From Rhodocyclus purpureus (GTDB lineage: Bacteria > Pseudomonadota > Gammaproteobacteria > Burkholderiales > Rhodocyclaceae): a DNA stretch of 64,000 nt. This document shows positions 17,496 to 26,505 of this stretch, one piece after another (the first letter of the stretch is position 1; every line of letters starts with the position of its first letter). Made by a program: the position numbers and the translations under genes. Under the pieces are notes generated by a model, which did no database searches, had not been told where the DNA came from, and was given only the letters and a program-made list of their open reading frames with translations. The DNA lies in contig NZ_NHRX01000015.1 of NCBI RefSeq assembly GCF_016653115.1, forward strand, positions 1 to 64,000, read 5' to 3'.

Positions 17496-19271
17496 TTACT
17501 TCTCATGCACGTAGGTCCCCGGCGCGTCGCCGAGCGGCGGATAGTCGGCGGCGCCGAGTTGCGGTGGGGCTGCGGGTTTGCCCGAGCGTGCCTGCAGCCA
17601 CTCCGACCAGGCCGGCCACCACGAACCTTCATGGCGCTGCGCCTTCTCCAGCCAGTCGTCGGGCGGCAGGTAGTTGGCGTCGGCCGGACGTTCGCGGATC
17701 CGGTAGTGGCGGCGCGGCCGGCCGGGTTCGTTGACGATCCCGGCGTTGTGGCCGCCGTTGGTGAGGACGAAGGTGACCTCGGTCGGCGTCAGGTAGTGGA
17801 TCTTGTAGACCGAACGCCACGGCGCGACGTGGTCGGTCAGCGTCGCCACCGCGAAGATCGGCGTGTCGATGTCGGTCAGCACCACCGGCTTGCCGCGCAC
17901 CGGGTAGCGGCCCTCCGAGAGATCGTCGTTGAGGAAAAGGCGGCGCAGGTACTGCGCGTGCATGCGCGCCGGCATGCGCGTGGTGTCGGCGTTCCAGGCC
18001 ATCAGGTCGTTCATCGGGCTGCGTTCGCCCATCAGGTACTCCTGGACCATGCGCGACCACAACAGGTCGCTCGAGCGCAGCATCTGGAAGGCGCCGGCCA
18101 TCTGTCCGGCGGAGAGGTAGCCGGTCTCGCGCATCTGCGCTTCGAGCATGCTCACTTCGCTCTCGTCGATGAACAGCGCGAGCTCGCCGGGTTCGGTGAA
18201 GTCGGTCTGCGCCGTGAACAGCGTCATCGAGGCGAGGCGCTGGTCGCCGTCGCGCGCCATCGCCGCCGTGGCGATAGCCAGCAGCGTCCCGCCGAGGCAG
18301 TAGCCCGCGGCGTGTACCTTGCGCTCCGGAACGATCGCATTCACCGCCGCCAGCGCCGCTTCGAAGCCGAGTTCGAGGTACTCGTCCATGCCGAGGCAGT
18401 GCTCCTCGACCCCCGGATTCTTCCACGAGATGCAGAACACCGTGTGTCCGCGCTCGACCAGATAGCGGATCAGGGAGTTGCCTGGAGAGAGGTCGAGGAT
18501 GTAGTACTTCATGATCCAGGCCGGGACGATCAGCACCGGTTCCGGATGCACTTCCGCGGTCGTCGGCGAGTACTGGATCAGTTCGATCAGGGGATTGCGC
18601 AGCACGACCTGGCCCGGGGTGACGGCGACGTTGCCGCCGACGACGAAGGCCTCGGCCCCTGCCGGTGGCTGGTTGGCGGCCAGGCGCTGGAAGTCGTCGA
18701 GCGCGTTCATCAGGCCGCGGTAGAGGTTCATGCCGCCGCTTTCGATCGTCTTGCGCAGCACCAGCGGATTGCCCAGGGGATAGTTGCCAGGCGACAGCAC
18801 GTCGAGCAGCTGTCGGGCGAAGAAGGAGACGACGTGCTCGTGGTGGCGCGAGACGCCGGGAACGCCGATCGTCGCCGCCTGCCACCAGGCGTCGGCAAGC
18901 AGGAAACTCTGGTGCATGAGGTTGAACGGCCAGGTCTGCCAGACGGGTTCGGCGAAGCGCCTGTCCTGTGCTGGCGGCGGCTCTGCGTCGCTTTCCTGCC
19001 GCGCGCTGCTGGCGAGATAGCGCATGAGTTGCAGCCACTGCTCGTAGGCGAGGCTTGCCAGTTCGATCCGCTTGCCCGGCGAGACCGCGAGATGGCCTAC
19101 CCAGTCGAGCATCGGCAGCAGCAGTGACATCGGCGAAACCGACGAGGTGCTGCGCGCGATGGCGGCCAGCACCTTGATGTCCAGCGGGTTCTTCTGGATC
19201 GCCGGAGTGCGCGTCGCGGTGGCCGAGGCGCTGCTGGCCAGATCACGCGGCGCCGTCTTCATTGGGGTCAT
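17496..19271 (-). CDS. phaC: Poly(3-hydroxyalkanoate) synthase, class I type
   Basis: 591 residues. It polymerises (R)-3-hydroxyacyl-CoA into polyester granules. The lipase-like box GYCLGG has the nucleophile Cys325. Asp480 (TLTDHVAPW) and His508 (NGGHNAGI) complete the triad. The N-terminal PhaC_N region (FAEPVWQTWPFNLMHQSFLLA) is present. The first 30 residues are Ala/Ser/Thr-rich and poorly conserved. AGGAG precedes the ATG at 19271. No phaA, phaB, phaR or phasin gene is adjacent. Fits a storage-polymer-accumulating organism with a propionyl-CoA pathway. Confidence 0.95.
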   Translation of the reverse strand: MTPMKTAPRDLASSASATATRTPAIQKNPLDIKVLAAIARSTSSVSPMSLLLPMLDWVGHLAVSPGKRIELASLAYEQWLQLMRYLASSARQESDAEPPPAQDRRFAEPVWQTWPFNLMHQSFLLADAWWQAATIGVPGVSRHHEHVVSFFARQLLDVLSPGNYPLGNPLVLRKTIESGGMNLYRGLMNALDDFQRLAANQPPAGAEAFVVGGNVAVTPGQVVLRNPLIELIQYSPTTAEVHPEPVLIVPAWIMKYYILDLSPGNSLIRYLVERGHTVFCISWKNPGVEEHCLGMDEYLELGFEAALAAVNAIVPERKVHAAGYCLGGTLLAIATAAMARDGDQRLASMTLFTAQTDFTEPGELALFIDESEVSMLEAQMRETGYLSAGQMAGAFQMLRSSDLLWSRMVQEYLMGERSPMNDLMAWNADTTRMPARMHAQYLRRLFLNDDLSEGRYPVRGKPVVLTDIDTPIFAVATLTDHVAPWRSVYKIHYLTPTEVTFVLTNGGHNAGIVNEPGRPRRHYRIRERPADANYLPPDDWLEKAQRHEGSWWPAWSEWLQARSGKPAAPPQLGAADYPPLGDAPGTYVHEK

Positions 19272-19346
19272 GGCAGGCTCCTTTCTGGAAAGTCACCGAA
19301 CTGACTGGGGATGAGCCGGCCTGGCTGGCGCGGGCGCGCAAGGCGC

Positions 19347-19538
19347 TCAGCGCGCGGACTCGAAACAGTCCTCGCGCCAACAGCACTCGGGCTGGTCGCA
19401 CTGCTGCTCGCCGGCGCTGGCGAAACAATCGAAATTACCTTCGGCAATCTGGATCGCCTTGATCAGGTCGGCTTTCCTGCGTGCCTTCGAGCGAACGCCG
19501 ACCGACTCGGCAATGACGCGTATTTCCTTGAGCTTCAC
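19347..19538 (-). CDS. Small SAP-like, cysteine-rich protein
   Basis: 63 residues from a GTG start at 19538, chosen because GGGAGGAAATC precedes it. An in-frame ATG at 19556 would add six residues that span the ribosome binding site. The N-terminal half (LKEIRVIAESVGV, then KARRKADLIKAIQ) looks like a SAP / Rho-N helix-turn-helix motif that binds nucleic acid. The C-terminal half carries cysteines at 38, 47, 52, 53 and 58, possibly a metal site. Function unknown. It lies 75 bp upstream of phaC on the same strand. Confidence 0.75.
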   Translation of the reverse strand: MKLKEIRVIAESVGVRSKARRKADLIKAIQIAEGNFDCFASAGEQQCDQPECCWREDCFESAR

Positions 19539-19744
19539 CGATTTCCTCCCGTGCATTGGTCGGGTCGAGGCGACCCGACGTGGTCGACCCAGGGGATGTC
19601 GTTCTCATGTCTAACTATAGCAGTTGCGCTACATGGGAAACGCCGTCCGGCTGCAGCGAGCGCAGCGGCGGCCCTGGCCTCGTTGGCGATCAGAACACAC
19701 GCAGGTTGCCGGCTGTTTACGGGTCGTCGCTCGCTCCGGGCCGC

Positions 19745-20551
19745 TCAGTTGCCGGCGGCTTCGCCGGCCACAGTCGCTTCCCGCGGCAACAGCCGCTCGA
19801 CGGCTTCGCGCAGGGCTGCGCTCACCTTCCCCTGGTGTAGCGGATCGGCTTCGCCGCAGAACCAGGTGCAGCCGCGGTTGGTGGGTGACTCGAAGTCGCA
19901 ATGGCCGGCGTCTTCGAGCGAACGGTCGGCGACCAGCGCCGTCAGGGCGTCCGCCCAGGGCGCGGCGAGGCGGAAGAGGTTGCACAGCGACGGCGGGCCG
20001 TGCACCAGGACCGCCGGCACCTTCAGCCTGCGCGCCGCGGCGAGGCCTTCGCCACCCGGATAATCGATCGGGTCGAGCGCGACGTAGCCGACCACGCCGG
20101 GACTCGTCGCCGCAAGCAGCGCGGCGATGGCGCCGGCCGAGTAGCCGACGAGGACGACGCGGGCGACCGGCGCCTGCGGAAACTCGGTGTCCAGGCTGCC
20201 TTGGCGGAGCATCGCGACCAGTTCGGCGAGCGCCTCTGCATTGTCGTGCGCGCTGAGGCCGTAGGGCAGGTCCGGTGCGACCGCGAGCAGTCCGGCCTGC
20301 GCCAGTACCGCTGCGTGTCCGGCCATCGTCGCCCGCGTGCGCGTGAAACCATGGACCAGCACCACCGCGTCCCGCGCAGTCGCGGCGGGGACGTGGATGT
20401 CGACGCTGACCGTGCGCTCGTTCAGCGTCAGCCTGAGCGTCGAAGAGGCCGCCGTGGCAGGGAGGGATGTGCCAAGGAGCGCCGGGAGTAAGGCCAAGGC
20501 GGCGACGGCGAGCTTGCAGGACAGCCGCCAGGCGAGCGGGACCTCGGGCAT
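19745..20551 (-). CDS. Exported alpha/beta hydrolase
   Basis: 268 residues with a signal peptide (LAVAALALLPALLGTSLPATA-A). The alpha/beta hydrolase core has VVLVHGFTRTRATM, the nucleophile elbow VGYSAGAIAALL and a chlorophyllase/lipase-like layout with DPIDYPGG. Several cysteines (SLCNLF, HCDFES, NRGCTWFCGE) could form disulfides in the periplasm. The substrate is not deducible. It follows ccmI by 18 bp and could be the last gene of the ccm transcript, although nothing in the family links it to cytochrome maturation. Confidence 0.85.
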   Translation of the reverse strand: MPEVPLAWRLSCKLAVAALALLPALLGTSLPATAASSTLRLTLNERTVSVDIHVPAATARDAVVLVHGFTRTRATMAGHAAVLAQAGLLAVAPDLPYGLSAHDNAEALAELVAMLRQGSLDTEFPQAPVARVVLVGYSAGAIAALLAATSPGVVGYVALDPIDYPGGEGLAAARRLKVPAVLVHGPPSLCNLFRLAAPWADALTALVADRSLEDAGHCDFESPTNRGCTWFCGEADPLHQGKVSAALREAVERLLPREATVAGEAAGN

Positions 20552-20569
20552 CGGCCTGGCGCCAGGGCG

Positions 20570-21826
20570 TTAAGGCTCCACCTGGTCGATGACCAGCACG
20601 AGCTGTTTGCTTCCCGTCTTCACACTGGTCAGCCGCCCGTAGAGGTCGCCGCTCGTCTTCTGCGCAGCGCCGGACTTGGCGACGCGCGCCTCGATCGTCA
20701 CCTTGTCCACTTCCGACAGCTTGCGCCCACCGGGCAGCGCCGCGGCGTCGTCGAGGCTGAACTTGAGCGGCAACTCGGCAGCGCTGCCCTTCAGCGCGGC
20801 GAGCGGGCGGCGTTCGCCGTCCTCGGCGCGGGCAAAGACGAAGACCACGTCGTCGGGCTTGACGCGGGCGGCGAGCGCCGGCGCCATGCTGACCTCGCCG
20901 CTGACGGAGCGGTTCGCTGCTGCGGGCTGCGCGGTATTTTGCGCGGTATTTTGCGCGGCCTCCTGCGTCGGCTCATGCCCGGCGGCGGCCGCACGCGCGC
21001 GCGCGACCGCTCCGGCGACGGTGCGTCCTTCCTCGGAGTCAGGGTCCATCTGCTTGCCGAGGCGCTCCCAGTAGTCGGCGGCGGCGGCAAACTTGCCCTG
21101 CTCGCTGGCAGCGGCACCGGCGAGCAGCAAGGCCTGCGGGTCGTCCGGGTCGATCGACAGTGCCTTGGCGATCAGTTCCTGCGGCCGGCCCTGCAGGCTG
21201 CCGCCGGCGATCTGCGCCAGTGTCTCGGCGTAGTCGGTCAGCAGCTGCGTGTTCTCGTCGAGCAGGCGGCCGCCGCGCGCGTAGGCGGCGGCGGCTTCGG
21301 TGAAGCGGCCGAGTGTCTTGTAGGTGCGCGCCAGCGTCACCCAGCCCTCGACGTCGTCGGGATTCTGCTTGAGGCGTTCGGCGAGCTGGTCGATCAGCCC
21401 CTGCAGCTGCTGCTCGCCGGCGCGCGATGCCGATTGCGTCATCGTCGGGTCGAGCGCGCGCGGCTCGCCGAGGATCGCGTAGCCGGCGGCGGCGGCGATC
21501 GGCAGCGCAAGCAGCAGGAACAGTGCCGAGTTGCGGCCGCTGGCGGTAGCGGCAGGCGCGGCTTCGCCGGCCTCGGTTTCCTCGAGCAGGCGGCGCTGCA
21601 GCTCGTCCTTCGCCTGTGCGAAATCGGCGTCCGAGAGGGTGCCTTCCTTGCGCTCGTTGTCGAGTTCGGCGAGCTGGTCACGCAGGATCGCGAGGTTGGC
21701 GGCACGCCGCTCGGCGGCCTGCGCCGCGAGGTCGGCCGGGCGCGCGGCGCGGCGCAGCAGCGGCAGCGCCATGATCAGGACGGCGGCGCCGATCAGCAGC
21801 GCGGCGAAGATGAGGAATTGGGTCAT
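20570..21826 (-). CDS. ccmI: Cytochrome c biogenesis protein CcmI
   Basis: 418 residues. Two transmembrane helices (about 4-24 and 100-118) flank a cytoplasmic coiled coil. The periplasmic part has TPR repeats (WVTLARTYKTLGRFTEAAAAYARG) and a C-terminal beta-rich domain beginning SVSGEVSMAPALAARV. CcmI binds the apocytochrome c C terminus and presents it to the CcmF/CcmH heme lyase. A linker near residue 290 has a tandem repeat (QNTAQNTAQ; 15-bp repeat near 20935). Its ATG overlaps the ccmH stop. Confidence 0.93.
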   Translation of the reverse strand: MTQFLIFAALLIGAAVLIMALPLLRRAARPADLAAQAAERRAANLAILRDQLAELDNERKEGTLSDADFAQAKDELQRRLLEETEAGEAAPAATASGRNSALFLLLALPIAAAAGYAILGEPRALDPTMTQSASRAGEQQLQGLIDQLAERLKQNPDDVEGWVTLARTYKTLGRFTEAAAAYARGGRLLDENTQLLTDYAETLAQIAGGSLQGRPQELIAKALSIDPDDPQALLLAGAAASEQGKFAAAADYWERLGKQMDPDSEEGRTVAGAVARARAAAAGHEPTQEAAQNTAQNTAQPAAANRSVSGEVSMAPALAARVKPDDVVFVFARAEDGERRPLAALKGSAAELPLKFSLDDAAALPGGRKLSEVDKVTIEARVAKSGAAQKTSGDLYGRLTSVKTGSKQLVLVIDQVEP

Positions 21827-22350
21827 GGCTGCTTGCGCTCGGCGGTTCCGGAGTTGAGCAGGGCTTCGGCACGGCGCGCTTCGTCGGCCGAGAGCGGCGT
21901 CGTCGCGATCGCCGCGTTGCGCCGGCGCAGGTAGCGGAACAGCGCGAACAGGCCGATCAGCAGCAGCAGGCCGGGACCGGCCCAGAGCAGCAGCGTCGTG
22001 CTCTTCACCGGCGGCCGGTAGAGGACGAAGTCACCGTAGCGGCTGACCAGGAATTCCTTGATCTCGGCATCGCTCTTGCCGGCCTTGATCAGCGTGCGCA
22101 CTTCGCGGCGCAGGTCGTTGGCCAGTTCGGCCTGCGAACCGGCCAGCGATTCGTTCTGGCAGACGAGGCAGCGCAGTTCCTCGGAGATCGCGATCAGGCG
22201 CTTCTCGACCGCTTCGTCCTCGGCGAGCGGCGCCGCCTCGCCGGCGAGCGCCGCAGGGATGGGCTGCAGCGTGGACGGCAGCGGCGCCAGCATGAGCAGC
22301 GGCAGCGCGAACACGAACGCGCGCAGGAGCGAGGCGAGGCGCGGCTTCAT
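21823..22350 (-). CDS. ccmH: Cytochrome c-type biogenesis protein CcmH
   Basis: 175 residues. Signal peptide, then the redox motif LRCLVCQN (Cys61, Cys64) that keeps apocytochrome c reduced for heme ligation. A C-terminal membrane helix follows (about 122-140). The sequence DLRREVRTLIKAGKSDAEIKEFLVSRYGDFVLYRPP is typical of the family. It overlaps ccmI downstream and ccmG upstream by four bases each, so translation is coupled through the end of the operon. Confidence 0.95.
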   Translation of the reverse strand: MKPRLASLLRAFVFALPLLMLAPLPSTLQPIPAALAGEAAPLAEDEAVEKRLIAISEELRCLVCQNESLAGSQAELANDLRREVRTLIKAGKSDAEIKEFLVSRYGDFVLYRPPVKSTTLLLWAGPGLLLLIGLFALFRYLRRRNAAIATTPLSADEARRAEALLNSGTAERKQP

Positions 22351-22931
22351 TTCGACAGCTCCGCGACCAGCGGCAGGATCTTGCCGGAGAGCACGTCGGG
22401 GGTGATCGGCCCCGTGTGCTTCATGCGGATGATGCCGGCCTTGTCGATCACGTAGGTTTCGGGGACGCCATAGACGCCGTAGTCGATGCCGACGCGGCCG
22501 TCGAGGTCGAGCGCGGTGAGCGCGTAGGGGTCGCCGCGCTGGGCAAGCCAGCGCGTGGCGCGCTCGCGCGCTTCACTTTCCTCGGTGGCGGCGTCGACGC
22601 GGCTCATGTCGACGGCGGCGTCGCCGCGCAGTTCCTTGTAGTTGAGGCCGACCAGCGGCACGCTCTGCGTCCGCGCGAAGTCGACGAGCACCGGGTGTTC
22701 CTGGCGGCAGGTGACGCACCACGACGCCCAGACGTTGAGCAGCCAGACCTTGCCGCGCATCTCTTCAGGCGAGAAGGTCTTCCCGGCGTCGCCGAGCTGC
22801 TTCAGCGTGAATGCCGGCGCCGGCTTGCCGACCAGAGGCGAGGGAACGTCACGCGGGTTGAGCGTCAGGCCGACGCCGAGCAGGACGACGAGGACGACGA
22901 AGCCGACGAGCGGCCAGGCGAAGCGATTCAT
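22347..22931 (-). CDS. ccmG: Thiol:disulfide interchange protein CcmG/DsbE
   Basis: A 194-residue membrane-anchored thioredoxin-fold protein. The N-terminal helix (about 6-24) is followed by a redox domain with WASWCVTC (Cys72, Cys75) and the cis-proline region YGVPETYVID. It reduces the CcmH or apocytochrome cysteines in the periplasm. The ATG at 22931 has the usual N terminus MNRFAWPLVGFV. A far longer frame on this strand is a shadow of ccmF and rejected. Sits between ccmF and ccmH. Confidence 0.95.
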   Translation of the reverse strand: MNRFAWPLVGFVVLVVLLGVGLTLNPRDVPSPLVGKPAPAFTLKQLGDAGKTFSPEEMRGKVWLLNVWASWCVTCRQEHPVLVDFARTQSVPLVGLNYKELRGDAAVDMSRVDAATEESEARERATRWLAQRGDPYALTALDLDGRVGIDYGVYGVPETYVIDKAGIIRMKHTGPITPDVLSGKILPLVAELSK

Positions 22932-22948
22932 TGCTGAGTTCTCCTGAT

Positions 22949-24940
22949 TCAGGCACCTGCGGCCAGCGCGTTGGCAGCGGGAGCTTTGGCACGCGCGCGC
23001 ACGCGGTAGCGGCGGTCGAGCATGGCCAGCAGGCCGCCGAGCGCCATCAGTCCGCAGCCGCCCCAGATCCAGTCGACGAAGGGCTTGTAATAGACGCGCA
23101 CCGCCCAGGCACCGGCGACGTTCTGGCGGTCGATCGGTTCGCCGAGCGAGACATAGACGTCGCGCAGGAAGCCACTGTCGATCGCCGCTTCGGTCATCGG
23201 CATCGACGACGACGCGTAGTTGCGCTTTTCCGGGTAGAGCGTGCGCAGCATGCGGCCGTCGCGCGACAGCTCGACCTCGCCGGCGAGCGCCAGGTAGTTG
23301 GGGCCACGCCGCTGCTCGACACCCTTGAAGGTGAAGGTGTAGCCGGCAACGGTCACCGTGTCGCCGACTTCCATGCGCACGTCCTTTTCCTGTTCGTAGC
23401 CCTTGACCATGGTCACGCCGACGACGAAGACGGCGACGCCCAGATGCGCGAGCTGCATGCCGTAGAAGCTCTTCGGCTGGCGTGCGAGCGCGGCAACGAG
23501 CGAGCCGCCGGCACGCGTCGCCTGCGCGCGCTCGACGATGCCCTGCAGCGCGCCGAGCGCGATCCACGCGGCCAGCGCCAGGCCGAAGGCGACCAGCGGC
23601 GACCAGGTGCCGTAGAGGAAGGGAATCGCGCAGCCGACGACGATGGCGACGAGGAGGGCGACGCGCAGGGTGCGCACGAGCTCGCCGAGCGAGGCGTTCT
23701 TCCAGCGCGCGAACGGGCCGACGCCCATCAGGAAGAGCAGCGGCGCCATGATCGGCGCGAATACGGTGTTGAAGTAGGGCGGGCCGACCGACAGCTTGCC
23801 GAGCCCGAGCGCGTCGACGGCGAGCGGGTAGAGCGTGCCGAGCAGCACCGACGAACAGGCGACGACGAGCAGCACGTTGTTGGTGAGCAGCATCGACTCG
23901 CGCGAGACGAGTCCGAAGCGACCGCCGAGTCCGACCTTCGGCGCGCGCCAGGCGAACAGCGCGAGCGAAGTGCCGATCACGGCGACGAGGAAGGCGAGGA
24001 TGAAGATGCCGCGTCCGGGGTCGGAGGCGAAGGCATGCACCGAGGTGAGCACGCCCGAGCGGACCAGGAAGGTGCCGAGCAGCGAGAGCGAGAAGGCCGA
24101 GATCGCCAGCAGCACGGTCCAGTTCTTGAAGCTGCCGCGCTTCTCGGTGACCGCCAGCGAGTGGATCAGCGCGGTGCCGACCAGCCAGGGCATGAACGAG
24201 GCGTTCTCGACCGGATCCCAGAACCACCAGCCGCCCCAGCCGAGTTCGTAGTAGGCCCACCACGAGCCAAGCGCGATGCCGATGGTCAGGAAGACCCAGG
24301 CGGCCGTGGTCCACGGCCGCGACCAGCGCGCCCAGGCCGCGTCGAGCTGGCCCGAGAGCAGCGCAGCGACGGCGAAGGCGTAGGCGACCGAGAAGCCGAC
24401 GTAGCCCATGTAGAGCATCGGCGGGTGGATGACGAGCCCCGGGTCCTGCAGCAGCGGGTTGAGGTCGCGCCCTTCCTCGGCACCCGGCAGCAGTCGCTCG
24501 AACGGGTTCGAGGTGACCAGCAGGAAGAGCAGGAAACCGGCGGCGACCAGCCCGAGCGTGCCGAGCACGCGCGCACGCATGCGGTCCTCGAGCCCGCGCG
24601 AGAGCAGCGCGACGGCGAGCATCCACAGGGCGAGCATCAGCGCCCACAGGAGCAGCGAGCCCTCGTGCCCGCCCCAGACGCCGGCGATGCGGTAGGCGAG
24701 CGGCAAGAGCGAGTTCGAGTGCTCGGCGACGTAGCGCACCGAGAAGTCGTTGTAGACGAAGGCCCAGGTGAGGCAGCCGTAGGCGAACAGCAGGGTCAGC
24801 GTGAAGGCGTAGGTTGCCGGCTGCGCCAGCGCGATCCACGCCTGCCGGTTGCGCTGCGCGCCGGCGAGCGCGAGCACGCCGAGCAGGAGCGCGATGCACA
24901 GCGACGAGATCAGCGCGAAGTGGCCGAGTTCAGGAATCAT
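22949..24940 (-). CDS. ccmF: Heme lyase subunit CcmF
   Basis: A 663-residue polytopic membrane protein with about 14-15 helices. The tryptophan-rich heme-handling motif WGGWWFWDPVENASFMPWL is intact, with conserved histidines such as IHPPMLYMGYVG. The family's HEGSLLLWALML segment is present near the N terminus. CcmF takes heme from holo-CcmE and, with CcmH and CcmI, ligates it to CxxCH motifs. Lies 43 bp after ccmE and 17 bp before ccmG in standard order. Confidence 0.96.
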   Translation of the reverse strand: MIPELGHFALISSLCIALLLGVLALAGAQRNRQAWIALAQPATYAFTLTLLFAYGCLTWAFVYNDFSVRYVAEHSNSLLPLAYRIAGVWGGHEGSLLLWALMLALWMLAVALLSRGLEDRMRARVLGTLGLVAAGFLLFLLVTSNPFERLLPGAEEGRDLNPLLQDPGLVIHPPMLYMGYVGFSVAYAFAVAALLSGQLDAAWARWSRPWTTAAWVFLTIGIALGSWWAYYELGWGGWWFWDPVENASFMPWLVGTALIHSLAVTEKRGSFKNWTVLLAISAFSLSLLGTFLVRSGVLTSVHAFASDPGRGIFILAFLVAVIGTSLALFAWRAPKVGLGGRFGLVSRESMLLTNNVLLVVACSSVLLGTLYPLAVDALGLGKLSVGPPYFNTVFAPIMAPLLFLMGVGPFARWKNASLGELVRTLRVALLVAIVVGCAIPFLYGTWSPLVAFGLALAAWIALGALQGIVERAQATRAGGSLVAALARQPKSFYGMQLAHLGVAVFVVGVTMVKGYEQEKDVRMEVGDTVTVAGYTFTFKGVEQRRGPNYLALAGEVELSRDGRMLRTLYPEKRNYASSSMPMTEAAIDSGFLRDVYVSLGEPIDRQNVAGAWAVRVYYKPFVDWIWGGCGLMALGGLLAMLDRRYRVRARAKAPAANALAAGA

Positions 24941-24983
24941 TGTCTGCGATCTGGGGAGGTTGTACTTGATGCGCGGCCGACGG

Positions 24984-25448
24984 CTACTGCTTCAGGCTCT
25001 GCGCAGCCTGTTCGTTCACCGCGCGCCGGCTGGCTTCGTCGAGCGCGTGCGCGGCTTCCGGCGGCATGTAGTTCTCGTCGTGCTTGGCGAGCACCTCGCT
25101 GGCGACGAAGACGCCGTCGGCACCGAGCTTGCCCTGCGCGACGACGCCCTTGCCTTCCTTGAACAGGTCGGGAAGGATTCCCTTGTAGTTCACGGTCATC
25201 TCGCGCGCGGTGTCGGTGACGACGAAGCGCACGGTGACGCCGTCGGCTTCGCGCGCGAGCGAGCCTTCCTTGACCATGCCGCCGACGCGGAAGACGCGAT
25301 CCTTCGGCGCTTCGCCGCTCGCTACCTGCGTTGGAGTAATGGAGAATTCCAGATTGCTCCGCAGCGCGTTAAGTACGAGCACGGCGGCGATGCCGAGGAC
25401 GGCGAGGCCGCCGACGATCAGGGCGATTCTTTGCTGACGGGGTTTCAT
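24984..25448 (-). CDS. ccmE: Heme chaperone CcmE
   Basis: 154 residues. One N-terminal membrane anchor (about 8-28) precedes an OB-fold periplasmic domain. The heme-binding motif HDENY has the covalent heme ligand His123 and Tyr127. The sequence [14 protein letters not shown] and [14 protein letters not shown] are typical. CcmE receives heme from CcmC and carries it to CcmF. It overlaps the ccmD stop by four bases. Confidence 0.96.
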   Translation of the reverse strand: MKPRQQRIALIVGGLAVLGIAAVLVLNALRSNLEFSITPTQVASGEAPKDRVFRVGGMVKEGSLAREADGVTVRFVVTDTAREMTVNYKGILPDLFKEGKGVVAQGKLGADGVFVASEVLAKHDENYMPPEAAHALDEASRRAVNEQAAQSLKQ

Positions 25449-25657
25449 GCTTGGCTCCTGCGGGCCTTGCGCTCGCCGCGGTCGGCGCGCTCGGCGTTGA
25501 ACTGGCGCTGCAGTTGCGTCTTCAGCGCGCTGTTGCGGCGGGCGACGATGATCGGCTCGGCGAGCATCAGCAGCGCCGTCGCTCCGACCGAGCCCCAGAC
25601 GTAAAGTCCGTAGCCGCCCATCGCCAGAAAATCGGAAAAGCTGTTCCAGACCATCAT
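25445..25657 (-). CDS. ccmD: Heme exporter protein CcmD
   Basis: 70 residues. One transmembrane helix (about 20-38) is followed by a basic cytoplasmic tail. The N terminus [28 protein letters not shown] is the CcmD signature. CcmD stabilises CcmE with the CcmABC complex and is required to release holo-CcmE. Tandem ATGs at 25657 and 25654 follow AAGGAATGA, and either may be used. Located between ccmC and ccmE as expected. Confidence 0.93.
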   Translation of the reverse strand: MMVWNSFSDFLAMGGYGLYVWGSVGATALLMLAEPIIVARRNSALKTQLQRQFNAERADRGERKARRSQA

Positions 25658-25706
25658 TTCATTCCTTGCCTGCGGGTCGGCGTTGGCGCCCGCTTGAGCG
25701 CGACAA

Positions 25707-26450
25707 TCAGCGGGCCAGTTCCTGCCTGACCCATTCGGTGTTGCGTTCGCGTTCGAGGATGATGCCGCGCACGCGCATCAGCGCGACCGCGATCGCGTAC
25801 ATCCAGAACGCCAGCGCGCAGACCAGCATTCCCCACAGCATCGTCTGCGCCATCGACGGCGCCTTGGTCAGGCTGACCGAAGCGCCCTGGTGCAGCGTGT
25901 TCCACCACTTCACCGAGAAGTAGATGATCGGGATGTTCACGACGCCGACCAGCGCCAGGATCGCCCCCGCCTTGTCGGCGCGGCGCGGATCGTCGATCGC
26001 CGCCTGCAGCGCGATGAAGCCGACGTAGAGGAAGAACAGGATCAGCTCCGAAGTCAGCCGCGCGTCCCACACCCACCACGCGCCCCACATCGGCTTACCC
26101 CAGAAGGCGCCGGTCCACAGCGCGAGGAAGGTGAACATCGCGCCGGTCGGCGCCAGCGCGGTCGCCATCATCCCCGACAGGCGCGTCTTGTAGATCAGCC
26201 CGATCGCCGCCCAGAAGGCCATCACCAGGTAGATGAACATCGACATCCACGCCGCGGGGACGTGCAGGAAGATGATGCGGTAGCCCTCGCCCTGCTGCGC
26301 GTCGGTCGGCGCGACGAAGAAGCCGATGTAGAGGCCGACGACGCCGAAGATGGCGGCGAGCGCCCAGAACCAGGGGATCATCTTGCCCGCGAGCGGATAG
26401 AAGCTCTGCGGCGAAGCGTACTTGAACCAGTTGAGAAGACCGTTGCTCAT
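25707..26450 (-). CDS. ccmC: Heme handling protein CcmC
   Basis: A 247-residue six-helix membrane protein. It has the WWD-type heme motif MWGAWWVWDARLTSELIL and conserved histidines (FLHVPAAWMSM and WWNTLHQGAS). CcmC presents heme to CcmE and attaches it covalently. AAGGA ten bases upstream supports the ATG at 26450; the longer frame enters the ccmB gap and is rejected. 55 bp after ccmB. Confidence 0.95.
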   Translation of the reverse strand: MSNGLLNWFKYASPQSFYPLAGKMIPWFWALAAIFGVVGLYIGFFVAPTDAQQGEGYRIIFLHVPAAWMSMFIYLVMAFWAAIGLIYKTRLSGMMATALAPTGAMFTFLALWTGAFWGKPMWGAWWVWDARLTSELILFFLYVGFIALQAAIDDPRRADKAGAILALVGVVNIPIIYFSVKWWNTLHQGASVSLTKAPSMAQTMLWGMLVCALAFWMYAIAVALMRVRGIILERERNTEWVRQELAR

Positions 26451-26505
26451 CGAATCCTTACCTGAATGTCCGGCGCCTGCCGCCGGTAAGCGCTCGTCCC
26501 TTGCC

